Below, in pieces: positions 7,961 through 15,111 of a stretch of 22,315 nucleotides of DNA (the stretch's first letter is position 1; each line of letters begins with the position of its first letter). A program made the translations under genes and the position numbers. Below the pieces are notes generated by a model, which was not told the DNA's origin, did no database searches, and saw only the letters and a program-made list of their open reading frames with translations. This stretch comes from JAOZHU01 sp964506435. GTDB taxonomy: Archaea; Thermoproteota; Bathyarchaeia; Bathyarchaeales; Bathycorpusculaceae. The DNA lies in contig CAZDLK010000037.1 in the NCBI GenBank assembly GCA_964506435.1, positions 1-22,315 of the forward strand, given 5' to 3'.

Positions 7961-9003
7961 TTGGTTGCCTTCCTTTTAGTTTTGTATTTCTTGAAGTACA
8001 CAAGTAACCCAGCGCACACAACGGCAACAATGGCTACGGCAGCTAGGACTAATGCGGTTGGGAAAGGTTCTGCTGTTGGCTTTGTTGGTTCATCTTGAGT
8101 GAACTCTGGAATCGCCACAGGGTTCATCAGCGGGTAGTTGTCAGTGTTGTTCTCGTAAAGTTCATGGGGTGTGTCTCCGATGCCGTTGCCGTCAGCATCA
8201 GCGCCTGTGTAGTTGCTCCAGTAGTTTCCTTCTTCGCCGTCATCCCACCTGTTGACGGAGAAAGGTAATTGAAAAGGCCAAGGTGTTAAACCGTAATCCC
8301 ACCAATCGTTTGTGTTGTCAACAAAATTATTGTGGTGAACAACGTTAATCCCAGAGGTTTCTACGTAGATGCCTTTTTTGTTGCTGGTTATGTTGTTCCA
8401 TGCAATAGTATTCTCAGAGGTTCCCCAAATAGACATGCCCTCATCGTTTGCAGTTATTATGTTTCCAGAGACATTATTTGAGGACCCATGGATTAATCGA
8501 ATTCCCGAATTACTCCCTTTTATAAGGTTCTCACTTACGGTGTTATTGTTTGAGTAAGACCTATCTACATAACCCATTTCGACGCCAATAAAATTGTCAA
8601 CCAGACTGTTATGATGCGCGTGGCAGTCAGACGAGTTGGTGAAGCGAATGCCTCTGGTGAAGTCTTTGATGCTCAATTTTCTAACCGTAACATTTCTGCA
8701 TTCAACAATTTCCAGTCCCATTCCAAGAATGTCTGTGGGTCCATGAGTTTCTCCATCTCCCTGCAAAGTATACCCTGACCCGTCAATGATGATGTTGCTT
8801 CTCTGAACCTGAATCCCCAACTGAAGATTATCCGTTAAAACGTACAGGTCTCCGTTACGCTGTATCTTATCCGTTCCCACAACGCTGCCGTCAGCCCTAA
8901 TGTAAACCGTTCCCTCCGCTGCAGCCGCACCCGCAAGTATTCCAGCTAACGCTGAAAACAAAAGCACCAAGAGAAGCGAAAATGCCAATGGTTCTCTTTT
9001 CAT
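7957..9003 (-). CDS. Surface-anchored parallel beta-helix (NosD-like) protein, paralogue
   Basis: 348 aa with the same architecture as the following gene: signal peptide (about residues 5-30), VYIRADGSVVGTDKI, beta-helix rungs rich in NN and NxI between about 70 and 230, NYWSNYTGAD with an acidic DADGNGIGD loop, then a C-terminal membrane helix and a Lys-rich tail (KKYKTKRK). It is shorter by several rungs. ATG 9003 is chosen; TTG 9012 is an in-frame alternative with no advantage. The tandem order, the ATGA overlap and the shared architecture indicate a gene duplication. Two inverted repeats lie 60-110 bp upstream of the start and may control the pair. Confidence 0.85.
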   Translation of the reverse strand: MKREPLAFSLLLVLLFSALAGILAGAAAAEGTVYIRADGSVVGTDKIQRNGDLYVLTDNLQLGIQVQRSNIIIDGSGYTLQGDGETHGPTDILGMGLEIVECRNVTVRKLSIKDFTRGIRFTNSSDCHAHHNSLVDNFIGVEMGYVDRSYSNNNTVSENLIKGSNSGIRLIHGSSNNVSGNIITANDEGMSIWGTSENTIAWNNITSNKKGIYVETSGINVVHHNNFVDNTNDWWDYGLTPWPFQLPFSVNRWDDGEEGNYWSNYTGADADGNGIGDTPHELYENNTDNYPLMNPVAIPEFTQDEPTKPTAEPFPTALVLAAVAIVAVVCAGLLVYFKKYKTKRKATK

Positions 9004-9062
9004 AAACACCAAAGCTTTTCCCTGTTCAATAAGGGGACTTTTTCTGCTGTAAAAGCGTTTTT

Positions 9063-9112
9063 GTCAAGGTTTCTTGACCAAACGGGCTTTTTCTCAGTCA
9101 ATTTTTCTTGAC
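9063..9112. promoter_or_regulatory. Tandem 16-bp inverted repeats upstream of the beta-helix operon
   Basis: GTCAAG-GTTT-CTTGAC at 9063-9078 is a perfect 6-bp-arm inverted repeat. GTCAA-TTTTTC-TTGAC at 9097-9112 has perfect 5-bp arms. The two share 13 of 16 bases and their centres are 34 bp apart, close to three helical turns. They look like a tandem operator for a dimeric regulator. They lie between the winged-helix gene and the beta-helix operon, both read leftwards, so the neighbouring regulator is a natural candidate. That link is inferred. Confidence 0.5.
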
Positions 9113-9262
9113 AGCAGCATATTTGGAGCCTAATAGGCAACTTTGCCGGGTTCTGTAAGTTGTCGGTAATTTTGTTGGCTTTTGTTAAGAAGGGTTAAAG
9201 AGCTAAAAAGAACGAGAGTTTGTATGCAATGGTTTGGAGCTTAGCTGGCTAAGAGGCTTGTT

Positions 9263-9634
9263 TTACTTGTCAATATTACGTGTGTGCCGTTCAAGGAAAG
9301 ATTGGACCATTTGGCGTTGGGCGTTTGCTATTTGGGTTTCGTGCTTGCGATCACTTGATTCTTTAATGAAGGCTGCTAATGTTTCTAGGAGTTTCTTTCC
9401 ATCGTTTGCTATTTTATAAATGCCGTGCTGGTGCTTTTCAACTAGTCCTATATCTAAGAGTATAAGCAGGTTATTTGCTAGAGCTGATTTTTCTAGTCCT
9501 GAAATTTCTTTTAGGTTTTTGAATGTTTGTGGTTCGATATATAGCTGAGTTAAGATTTTGAACCTGCTTTCGTTAGCTATAGCTTTTGCAACAGCTATTG
9601 CTTCTTTTTTGAGCATGCTGAGGTTGTCAGTCAA
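9263..9634 (-). CDS. Winged-helix (ArsR-like) transcriptional regulator
   Basis: A 123-aa DNA-binding protein. ANESRFKILTQLYIEPQTFKNLKEISGLEKSALANNLLILLDIGLVEKHQ (about 20-70) has the helix-turn-helix-wing pattern of the ArsR/HTH_20 group. A helical tail of about 40 residues is likely used for dimerisation. No metal-binding cysteines are present, so it is not a classical metal sensor. The start is TTG 9634, with GAGG about nine bases upstream, and it overlaps the stop of the GyrI-like gene; ATG 9616 is the alternative. Coupling to a stand-alone ligand-binding protein suggests the two work together. Confidence 0.8.
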   Translation of the reverse strand: MTDNLSMLKKEAIAVAKAIANESRFKILTQLYIEPQTFKNLKEISGLEKSALANNLLILLDIGLVEKHQHGIYKIANDGKKLLETLAAFIKESSDRKHETQIANAQRQMVQSFLERHTRNIDK

Positions 9635-10142
9635 TTTGTCTTTCCTCTATTGGTATGTAAGCCTGTAGTATACAATCGGGGTCATCAAGATTTTTAGTTT
9701 TTTCATCGTATCTCCAAAGCATGTAGCCGTGTGATTCCTTGTATTTTGAAGTTGGAAGCCAGTTGTTGTAAATGTCATTTAAACTTGCAATGAATTCCTG
9801 TCCCTTTATTTTGAAAACCGCGTATTTTGTTCTTGGTAATTCTTTGTAAAAGAACGCGATTGGAGTTGCTGCTGGTTTACTCACTTCTATTCCAGCGAAG
9901 ACTGTGTACTCCTTGGTATCCGCGTATTCTTCGGTTTGAATATGTGCTTCCCACGAAACATTTTTTTCAATTATGATGTTCGCTAATTCAGCCCTATGTG
10001 TAGAATAGATTTTGCAGAATCTTTCCCAGAGGCGTCCAATCTCGTTTTTCATGCTGCCCTCTTCATGGCTGTGACAGGGATTGCCATAGTAAACACACCC
10101 CAGTAACTTCAAAGAAATTGGTTTGGTTACTCGTGGTCTCAT
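9627..10142 (-). CDS. GyrI-like (AraC effector-binding domain) protein
   Basis: A 171-aa stand-alone small-molecule-binding protein of the GyrI/SbmC/BmrR-C fold. Visible signs are the middle segment EYTVFAGIEVSKPAATP, the strand KYAVFKIKGQ, the helix with IYNNWLP, and the closing ILQAYIPIEE, which is the usual end of this domain. In bacteria the domain binds hydrophobic cations or drugs and is often fused to AraC or MerR DNA-binding domains. Here it has no DNA-binding part, but overlaps the next gene, a winged-helix regulator. The frame extends upstream (to about 10271) over the end of trmO; ATG 10142 gives a normal domain length, though upstream in-frame starts such as 10199 cannot be excluded. 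Confidence 0.75.
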   Translation of the reverse strand: MRPRVTKPISLKLLGCVYYGNPCHSHEEGSMKNEIGRLWERFCKIYSTHRAELANIIIEKNVSWEAHIQTEEYADTKEYTVFAGIEVSKPAATPIAFFYKELPRTKYAVFKIKGQEFIASLNDIYNNWLPTSKYKESHGYMLWRYDEKTKNLDDPDCILQAYIPIEERQID

Positions 10143-10188
10143 TTTTTCGTCATTACAATAAAAAAGAGCAGAGTCTTGATTAATCTTT

Positions 10189-10674
10189 TTACTGTTCATC
10201 ATAGTACTCTGGTGGTTCGCCTTCGGGTGGCAGCCATTCGCCGTAAGCATGGAACCGTTCGGGAACCACAATGTCTTTGACTCTGTCGCAGGTTGGGAAG
10301 TAGACTTTCAGGTCAAGAACGGGTGTTCCATCAAAGGCGTCTATCTGGTTAACCACCACAGTTCCTTTTTCGTGATCGACTTTGTTGATTTTGCAGACTG
10401 TGATGTTTATTGGGTTGGGTCTAACTGGGCATCTTGTGGCGAAAAGTCCTGTAAGAACGTTTGGGGCGTAGGGTGGTTTTATTCGCATGTCTACTTTGTC
10501 TCTGTAGTGGGCGTATTTGTTGCCCCACCACACTACCATGATGTGGCTGAAATTGTCTACCTCCAAGAGGGCGTCTTTGTATTTGCCTTCTAGTTGCACT
10601 TCGATTTCTTTTCCGCGTTTCACATATCCGATTGGGTGTACATTGTAATTTTCGCTCATTTTCATCACGCCCAT
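10189..10674 (-). CDS. trmO: TrmO/TsaA-family tRNA (t6A37-N6) methyltransferase
   Basis: A 161-aa beta-barrel protein of the TsaA/TrmO (VirR) family, which uses SAM to methylate N6 of t6A at position 37 of certain tRNAs. Visible motifs are HPIGYV at 13-18, FSHIMVVWW at 42-50, GLFATRCPVRPNPI at 76-89 (the signature SAM-binding stretch), and DAFDGTPVLDLKVY at 112-125. It ends soon after, so the C-terminal extension seen in E. coli TrmO is absent, as is common in archaeal members. Starts at ATG 10674, 10665 or 10659 are all in frame; GTGAT before the last could act as a ribosome site. TATA-like elements lie at about 10692-10712. Some archaeal family members are uncharacterised, so the tRNA target is by homology. 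Confidence 0.85.
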   Translation of the reverse strand: MGVMKMSENYNVHPIGYVKRGKEIEVQLEGKYKDALLEVDNFSHIMVVWWGNKYAHYRDKVDMRIKPPYAPNVLTGLFATRCPVRPNPINITVCKINKVDHEKGTVVVNQIDAFDGTPVLDLKVYFPTCDRVKDIVVPERFHAYGEWLPPEGEPPEYYDEQ

Positions 10675-11063
10675 TTAATCAGCTAGCACGGCATATAAAT
10701 TTTCCTATAAAATATGAATAATGCTCCGTATTTATTCGGAATATGGCTAAACCGTTTAACTGTGAACCAACTACTAATTTTCAACAGCGCTAAACCCTTG
10801 AGATGGGATATTAAGGCAACACAAATTGACGCCAAAAACGTTGATGTAACCCCAGAAACATGGAAAACGCTCAATAGCATGTTGAAAACACGAACATATT
10901 TGAAGCCTAATAGACATAGCATGCAGAAACCAGTAGGGGATAGGTCTCCACAGCTTCTTCCGCAACTATTTACAGTTTAAATAAGGGGGCTATAGATTCT
11001 TCCATGCGCTATTACACGGACACTACAACTGTTCCAAAAACCATTCATAACCGCTGGCTTGTC
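10675..11063. other. Gene-poor gap with promoter elements and one doubtful ORF
   Basis: About 390 bp between trmO and cobZ. The trmO side holds minus-strand TATA-like sequences (about 10692-10712). An 88-codon plus-strand frame (ATG 10714 to 10980) has no ribosome site, no recognisable domain and an odd composition, so I do not call it a gene. I see no tRNA, repeat array or convincing hairpin in the rest. Confidence 0.4.
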
Positions 11064-11543
11064 TCACTTAGCATTCCTGAACGCCCGCGTGTACACGTTC
11101 GAAGACACACCCGCAACCAAACCGCCAATAGCATCATTCGTAAGCGGACCAAGCTTCTTCAAAATCCCCGGCTTAGCCTGATCAAACCGCGTAAACTCAA
11201 AAACACCCCTAACACCAGCAATATAATTAGCAATAGCCAACCCCAACAACTCATCAGCCACAAGCCCAGGCCGCCCCATAAACCGCTCTATGGATAAGCC
11301 GGGAATCAACCCCTTCTCAGCATCCTCCTGCACGCGGAAACAAGCAACCTCCAAAGTAGACACGTTCACATCCGACAACGCATCCAAAAACTCCTCCCGC
11401 AACAACCCAGCCGCAATCTCCTCAGTCTCCAACCCAGGATGCGGCACAAAAAGCTCCAACGCCGCATCCACAAGATCCTTCAAAGTAATGCCCTTCTTCT
11501 CCAAATACTCCAGCAACGGCGGTTTTTCAGTGCTCATATCCAT
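11064..11543 (-). CDS. cobZ: CobZ-like alpha-ribazole-5'-phosphate phosphatase (PgpA family)
   Basis: A 159-aa protein of the phosphatidylglycerophosphatase A (PgpA) fold. It has VADELLG at 95-101 with the acidic D/E pair, FTRFDQAKPG at 117-126 (compare F-R-FD-x-KP in PgpA), and NDAIGGLVAG at 136-145. In Methanosarcina the family member CobZ replaces bacterial CobC and removes the phosphate from alpha-ribazole-5'-phosphate in cobalamin synthesis. The position, divergent from the btu-cob operon that holds cobT, cobS and cobY, strongly favours CobZ over a lipid phosphatase. Nothing in the motif itself separates the two. In-frame starts are TTG 11546, ATG 11543 and ATG 11537; AAGGG lies three and nine bases before the two ATGs, so 11537 may be the true one. 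Confidence 0.82.
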   Translation of the reverse strand: MDMSTEKPPLLEYLEKKGITLKDLVDAALELFVPHPGLETEEIAAGLLREEFLDALSDVNVSTLEVACFRVQEDAEKGLIPGLSIERFMGRPGLVADELLGLAIANYIAGVRGVFEFTRFDQAKPGILKKLGPLTNDAIGGLVAGVSSNVYTRAFRNAK

Positions 11544-11590
11544 CAACCCTTGTCATATAGTGCGGTTCATTTTAAGTGTTGCGTGTTCTC

Positions 11591-11626
11591 GGAAAGTTTT
11601 ATAAGAGTGTATGGATAAACCATCCA
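11591..11626 (+). promoter_or_regulatory. Promoter and possible operator of the btu-cob operon
   Basis: BRE/TATA ggaaagttttataag lies at 11591-11605, with predicted transcription start near 11627. Just before that start is the inverted repeat TGGAT-AAACC-ATCCA (11612-11626), placed where a repressor would block initiation. The TATA element reads as a TATA box on the other strand too, so it may also serve divergent cobZ. No cobalamin riboswitch is apparent in the short leader. Confidence 0.5.
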
Positions 11627-11645
11627 AAACAAGAGGGTTGAGGAA

Positions 11646-12599
11646 ATGAACAAAAAATACGCAATTGCAGCCATTGTCATAATTGCTATAGTTGCTGCTG
11701 CAGCTTTCGTTTATGTGTATTCTCAGAGTGGAACTGATGTTGCGCAGCTTGAGGTTTTGCATAGTTTGGTGGATGATACTGGTTATGTTACGAGTTTGGA
11801 TGCTTTGCCTACTCGTATTGCTTCGATTGCGCCTAGTGCTACGGAGATTGTGTTTGCTTTGGGTTTGGATGATAAGGTTGTGGCGGTTAGTGACGTTTGT
11901 GATTATCCGTATGATTTTTCAGCTTGGGTTGCTGCTGGCAACTTGACAAGCATCAGCTTTTCGGAGCCGAATGTTGAAGCGATTGTTGCGGTTGAGGCTG
12001 ACTTGATTATCGCCACTGGTGGTGTTCAAGCGGAAATTGTTGATACTCTGCGAGATTTAGACCAGAAAGTTTTGGTGTTGAATCCATCTGACGTTGACGG
12101 TGTTCTAAAAGACATCGAGCTGGTGGGTAACGCAACAGGTAAAGCTGCTGAGGCAAAGGCTCTTACCGCCGATATTGCCACTAGAATTGATGCTGTGGTC
12201 AACACAGTAGCGAGTGCTATGTCTACGCCGACAGTTTACTATGAAGTCTGGTATGACCCGCTGTATACTGCTGGTTCGCAAGCGTGGCAAAACGCGCTCT
12301 TCGCAAAAGCTGGCGGCGTTAACGTTTTCGCTGATCAAGACTATGAGTATTTCCAGTCCAGTGACGAAGCCGTTATTGAGCGAAACCCCGATGTGATAGT
12401 GCTGCCTAAAGAGGGCATGGGAACACAGTTTTTTGGAACTGTAGACGATGTCAAAGCAAGGCCTGGTTGGAGTTCAATTAACGCTGTGCAGAACGATCGG
12501 ATATGCTTAGTTGATTCAAGCACTATTGCTAGAGCTGGACCGAGAATTGCGGCCATCATCGAGGATTTGGCTGAGGCGTTTCATCCAGAACTCTTTTAA
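11646..12599 (+). CDS. btuF: Cobalamin (corrinoid) ABC transporter substrate-binding protein
   Basis: A 317-aa periplasmic-binding-like protein of the BtuF/FepB (class III) group. One N-terminal hydrophobic segment (residues 5-25) lacks a lipobox cysteine, so it is probably anchored by this helix outside the membrane. The binding domain starts with RIASIAPSATEIVFALGLDDKVVAVSDVCDYP (57-88), a very typical BtuF opening. It continues with EPNVEAIVAVEADLII and ends with ARAGPRIAAIIEDLA, two lobes joined by a long helix. It delivers corrinoid to the BtuC channel. It heads the operon; GAGGA directly precedes the ATG. The B12 assignment, rather than iron-siderophore, rests on the sequence pattern and on the cob genes downstream. 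Confidence 0.9.
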   Translation: MNKKYAIAAIVIIAIVAAAAFVYVYSQSGTDVAQLEVLHSLVDDTGYVTSLDALPTRIASIAPSATEIVFALGLDDKVVAVSDVCDYPYDFSAWVAAGNLTSISFSEPNVEAIVAVEADLIIATGGVQAEIVDTLRDLDQKVLVLNPSDVDGVLKDIELVGNATGKAAEAKALTADIATRIDAVVNTVASAMSTPTVYYEVWYDPLYTAGSQAWQNALFAKAGGVNVFADQDYEYFQSSDEAVIERNPDVIVLPKEGMGTQFFGTVDDVKARPGWSSINAVQNDRICLVDSSTIARAGPRIAAIIEDLAEAFHPELF

Positions 12600-12628
12600 A
12601 TCCCTCTCACTTTTTTTGTGTGACTGCT

Positions 12629-13717
12629 ATGAGCACCGATAAAGTCGAAAGCACTTATTTTCGGCGTACTTCCCGATGGAAACTCATAGTAATCTTGTTG
12701 CTTGCTGCTTTATTCGTGACAATTGTAGTGTCTCTGAATGTGGGTTACGCCCAGATTCCATTTGAAAATATTCTTGCAATATTGGGTAAGCAGGTTCCGT
12801 TTTTGAATGAGATTGTTGATGCGTCGCTGATTTCGTCTAGTGATTTTGCGATCATTCTTCAAATACGGCTACCGCGAATCATAGCTGGCGTTATCGTGGG
12901 TGCCGCTTTAGCTGCTTCAGGAGTTGTGTACCAAGGTGTTTTTAGGAATCCGATGGCTGACTCATACGTTTTAGGAGTGTCTGCTGGAGCAGCGGTTGGC
13001 GCTTCATTTGCCATATTGTTCGGTGCTGGTGTTGCCCTTTTTGGCTTCAGTCTTGTGCAGGTGGCTGCTTTTATTGGGGCGTTGTTCGCCATGTTTCTGG
13101 TTTACAATATTTCTCGTGTTGGCTCAAGGGTTCCTGTGACAACGCTGCTGCTTTGTGGAATAGCGGTTAACTTTTTCCTGTATGCTGTTGTCGCTCTTTT
13201 GGAGGTTATTGCGGGTAATGAGTTGCATGCTATAGTGTTTTGGCTTATAGGTGGTTTTTCGAATGTTTTGTGGACGGATATTTGGGGGGTGTTGCCTTTC
13301 ATCATAGTCGGCACTGTGGCAGCGTATTTTTATGTTCGCGACTTAAACCTGCTTGCTTTAGGTGAAGATCAGGCTCAGCATTTGGGTGTGAATGTTGAAA
13401 AAGTGAAGCAGGTTCTCTTGGTGCTTGCTTCTATGGTGACTGCAGCTGCTGTTTCCCTCAGCGGGCTTGTGGGCTTTGTGGGTTTGATGGTGCCGCATAT
13501 AACTAGGCTAGTTATTGGTCCTGATCACCGCATTCTTTTCCCTGCTTCAACTATTGTTGGCGCTATTTTCTTGGTGGTTTGTGATGCTGTGGCAAGAGTT
13601 ATCGCAACGCCGTTTGCTTCAACTCTTGAGTTGCCAGTTGGAATAGTTACGATGCTTGCTGGTGCGCCTTTCTTTATTATCCTGTTTAGAAAGAAAAAGC
13701 AGAGCTACGCGCTATGA
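12629..13717 (+). CDS. btuC: Cobalamin ABC transporter permease (FecCD family)
   Basis: A polytopic FecCD-family permease of about 362 aa with some ten membrane segments. Family marks are LRLPRIIAGVIVGAALAASG followed by GVFRNPMADSYVLGVSAGAAVG, and near the C-terminus GLVGFVGLMVPHITR, the cytoplasmic loop that contacts the ATPase. It forms the channel for corrinoid uptake as a dimer with BtuD. ATG 12629 is preferred (GTGTGA five bases upstream); GTG 12620 is the in-frame alternative. It lies 29 bases after btuF. Confidence 0.92.
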   Translation: MSTDKVESTYFRRTSRWKLIVILLLAALFVTIVVSLNVGYAQIPFENILAILGKQVPFLNEIVDASLISSSDFAIILQIRLPRIIAGVIVGAALAASGVVYQGVFRNPMADSYVLGVSAGAAVGASFAILFGAGVALFGFSLVQVAAFIGALFAMFLVYNISRVGSRVPVTTLLLCGIAVNFFLYAVVALLEVIAGNELHAIVFWLIGGFSNVLWTDIWGVLPFIIVGTVAAYFYVRDLNLLALGEDQAQHLGVNVEKVKQVLLVLASMVTAAAVSLSGLVGFVGLMVPHITRLVIGPDHRILFPASTIVGAIFLVVCDAVARVIATPFASTLELPVGIVTMLAGAPFFIILFRKKKQSYAL

Positions 13718-13731
13718 GAAGGTGATGGCTG

Positions 13732-15111
13732 TTGGTGGTGTTGAACGTTGATGGTGTCGAGTGCCGCTATGGTTCTGTTAAGGTTTTAGAAGATGTGAGC
13801 CTTTCCGTAAAGGAAGGCGACTTTGTGGGGATACTTGGACCTAACGGTTCTGGAAAAACCACTCTTCTCAAAAGCATAAGCAGAACCCTCAAACCGCACA
13901 GAGGAGCAATTCTGCTTAACAAGGAGGACATTTACTCTCTTAAAAGCGTGGAAGTTGCCAAGCAGTTAGCCGTAGTGCCGCAGGACAGTAACATTGGTTT
14001 CAGTTTCGCCGCGTTGGATGTTGTTCTGATGGGACGGAACCCGCACATGACGCGCTTTCAAATGGAAAGCAGCAAGGACATGGCTGTTGCCAAAAAAGCT
14101 ATGATGTTGACTAATACTTGGCAGTTTGCAGAGCGTCCCATTAACGAGCTTAGTGGTGGTGAGCGGCAACGTGTAATAATTGCTCGTGCACTGGCTCAGG
14201 AACCTAAACTTCTGTTATTGGATGAGCCTATGACGCATTTGGACATTATTAACCAGTTGGAGATAATGGACCTTGTAAAAGAGCTTTGCGTGAAGGCGAA
14301 GCTGATTGTTCTCGCGGTTTTTCACGACTTGAATTTAGCTGCGCGCTACTGCACTTCAGCTATAATGCTTAAGAAAGGTAAAGTGTTTGCCGCTGGAGGC
14401 ATAGCTGATGTTTTGACGAGTGAGAACATAAAGGGCGTTTTTAATGTTAACGCTATAGTGCAGAGGCATTTGGTTACTAACTCGGTTTTTGTGGTTCCTT
14501 TGTCGCCGCAGAAGCCTTCGCAATCTAGAATGTGCGCGGTTCATTTGATATGTGGCGCTGGCACTGGAACTGCACTTATGAAGGTTCTTTTGGACGAAGG
14601 TTACAGCGTTACTGCTGGGGTGCTTAATGTGTTGGACACTGATTTTGAGACTGCGCAGTTCTTGAAAATTCCCGTGACAACCGACGCACCGTTTTCTCCC
14701 ATAACCGAGAAAGCGCATAAAGCCAATTTAGAAATGATTCACAAAGCGAGCATGGTGGTTTTAACTTCGGTTCCGTTTGGCTACGGTAACTTCCAGAATT
14801 TAACGGCTGCAGAAGAAGCTGTGTCTCAGGAAGTACCAACGTTCGTCATCGAGGAAGTTCCCATACAAAGCCGAGATTTCACAGATGGGAAAGCGGCGAA
14901 GTTGTTTTTGAAGTTGAAAAAGATGGGTGCTGTGCCTGTTAAGAACCAGACTGAGCTTTTAGATTTGCTTCATGTGTCTGCGGAAAAGTTAAACGTCGCG
15001 AAAAACAACACAGCCCGCTTGCTTGGTCACCTAAAACCTGAAGAAAAATCACAAGAAACTAAAACAAGGTGTAAAGGTGAAAAAAAATTGAAGGAGGAGA
15101 AAAATGTATGA
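13732..15111 (+). CDS. btuD: Cobalamin ABC transporter ATPase with an extra C-terminal domain
   Basis: 459 aa, against about 250-270 for a simple BtuD/FecE ATPase. The ATPase is complete: Walker A GPNGSGKTT at 36-44, Q-loop Q84, signature LSGGE at 140-144, Walker B LLLDEP at 161-166, switch H198. From about 265 a second domain begins: VHLICGAGTGTALMKVLLDEG, glycine-rich and Rossmann-like, then NVLDTD at 299-304 and VLTSVPFGYGN at 343-353, ending near 410. A charged Lys/Glu tail follows. Comparable extensions occur in some archaeal ABC ATPases as I recall, but no function is known to me; nucleotide or corrinoid sensing is a guess. The start is TTG 13732 (or GTG 13735), with GGTGAT at 13721-13726 as ribosome site. 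The stop overlaps the next gene (ATGA). Confidence 0.88.
   Translation: MVVLNVDGVECRYGSVKVLEDVSLSVKEGDFVGILGPNGSGKTTLLKSISRTLKPHRGAILLNKEDIYSLKSVEVAKQLAVVPQDSNIGFSFAALDVVLMGRNPHMTRFQMESSKDMAVAKKAMMLTNTWQFAERPINELSGGERQRVIIARALAQEPKLLLLDEPMTHLDIINQLEIMDLVKELCVKAKLIVLAVFHDLNLAARYCTSAIMLKKGKVFAAGGIADVLTSENIKGVFNVNAIVQRHLVTNSVFVVPLSPQKPSQSRMCAVHLICGAGTGTALMKVLLDEGYSVTAGVLNVLDTDFETAQFLKIPVTTDAPFSPITEKAHKANLEMIHKASMVVLTSVPFGYGNFQNLTAAEEAVSQEVPTFVIEEVPIQSRDFTDGKAAKLFLKLKKMGAVPVKNQTELLDLLHVSAEKLNVAKNNTARLLGHLKPEEKSQETKTRCKGEKKLKEEKNV

Noticed and set aside
10980..11063. Possible tRNA-like or structured RNA stretch
   Set aside because: I looked for cloverleaf arms and a T-loop (GGTTCRA) and did not find them.
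11605..11645. Cobalamin riboswitch before btuF
   Set aside because: The predicted leader is only about 20 nt, far too short, and no B12-box sequence is visible.
14520..15111. Treating the BtuD C-terminus as a separate gene or a frameshifted fusion
   Set aside because: The frame is continuous, codon use does not change at the junction and no internal ribosome site stands out, so it is read as one protein.
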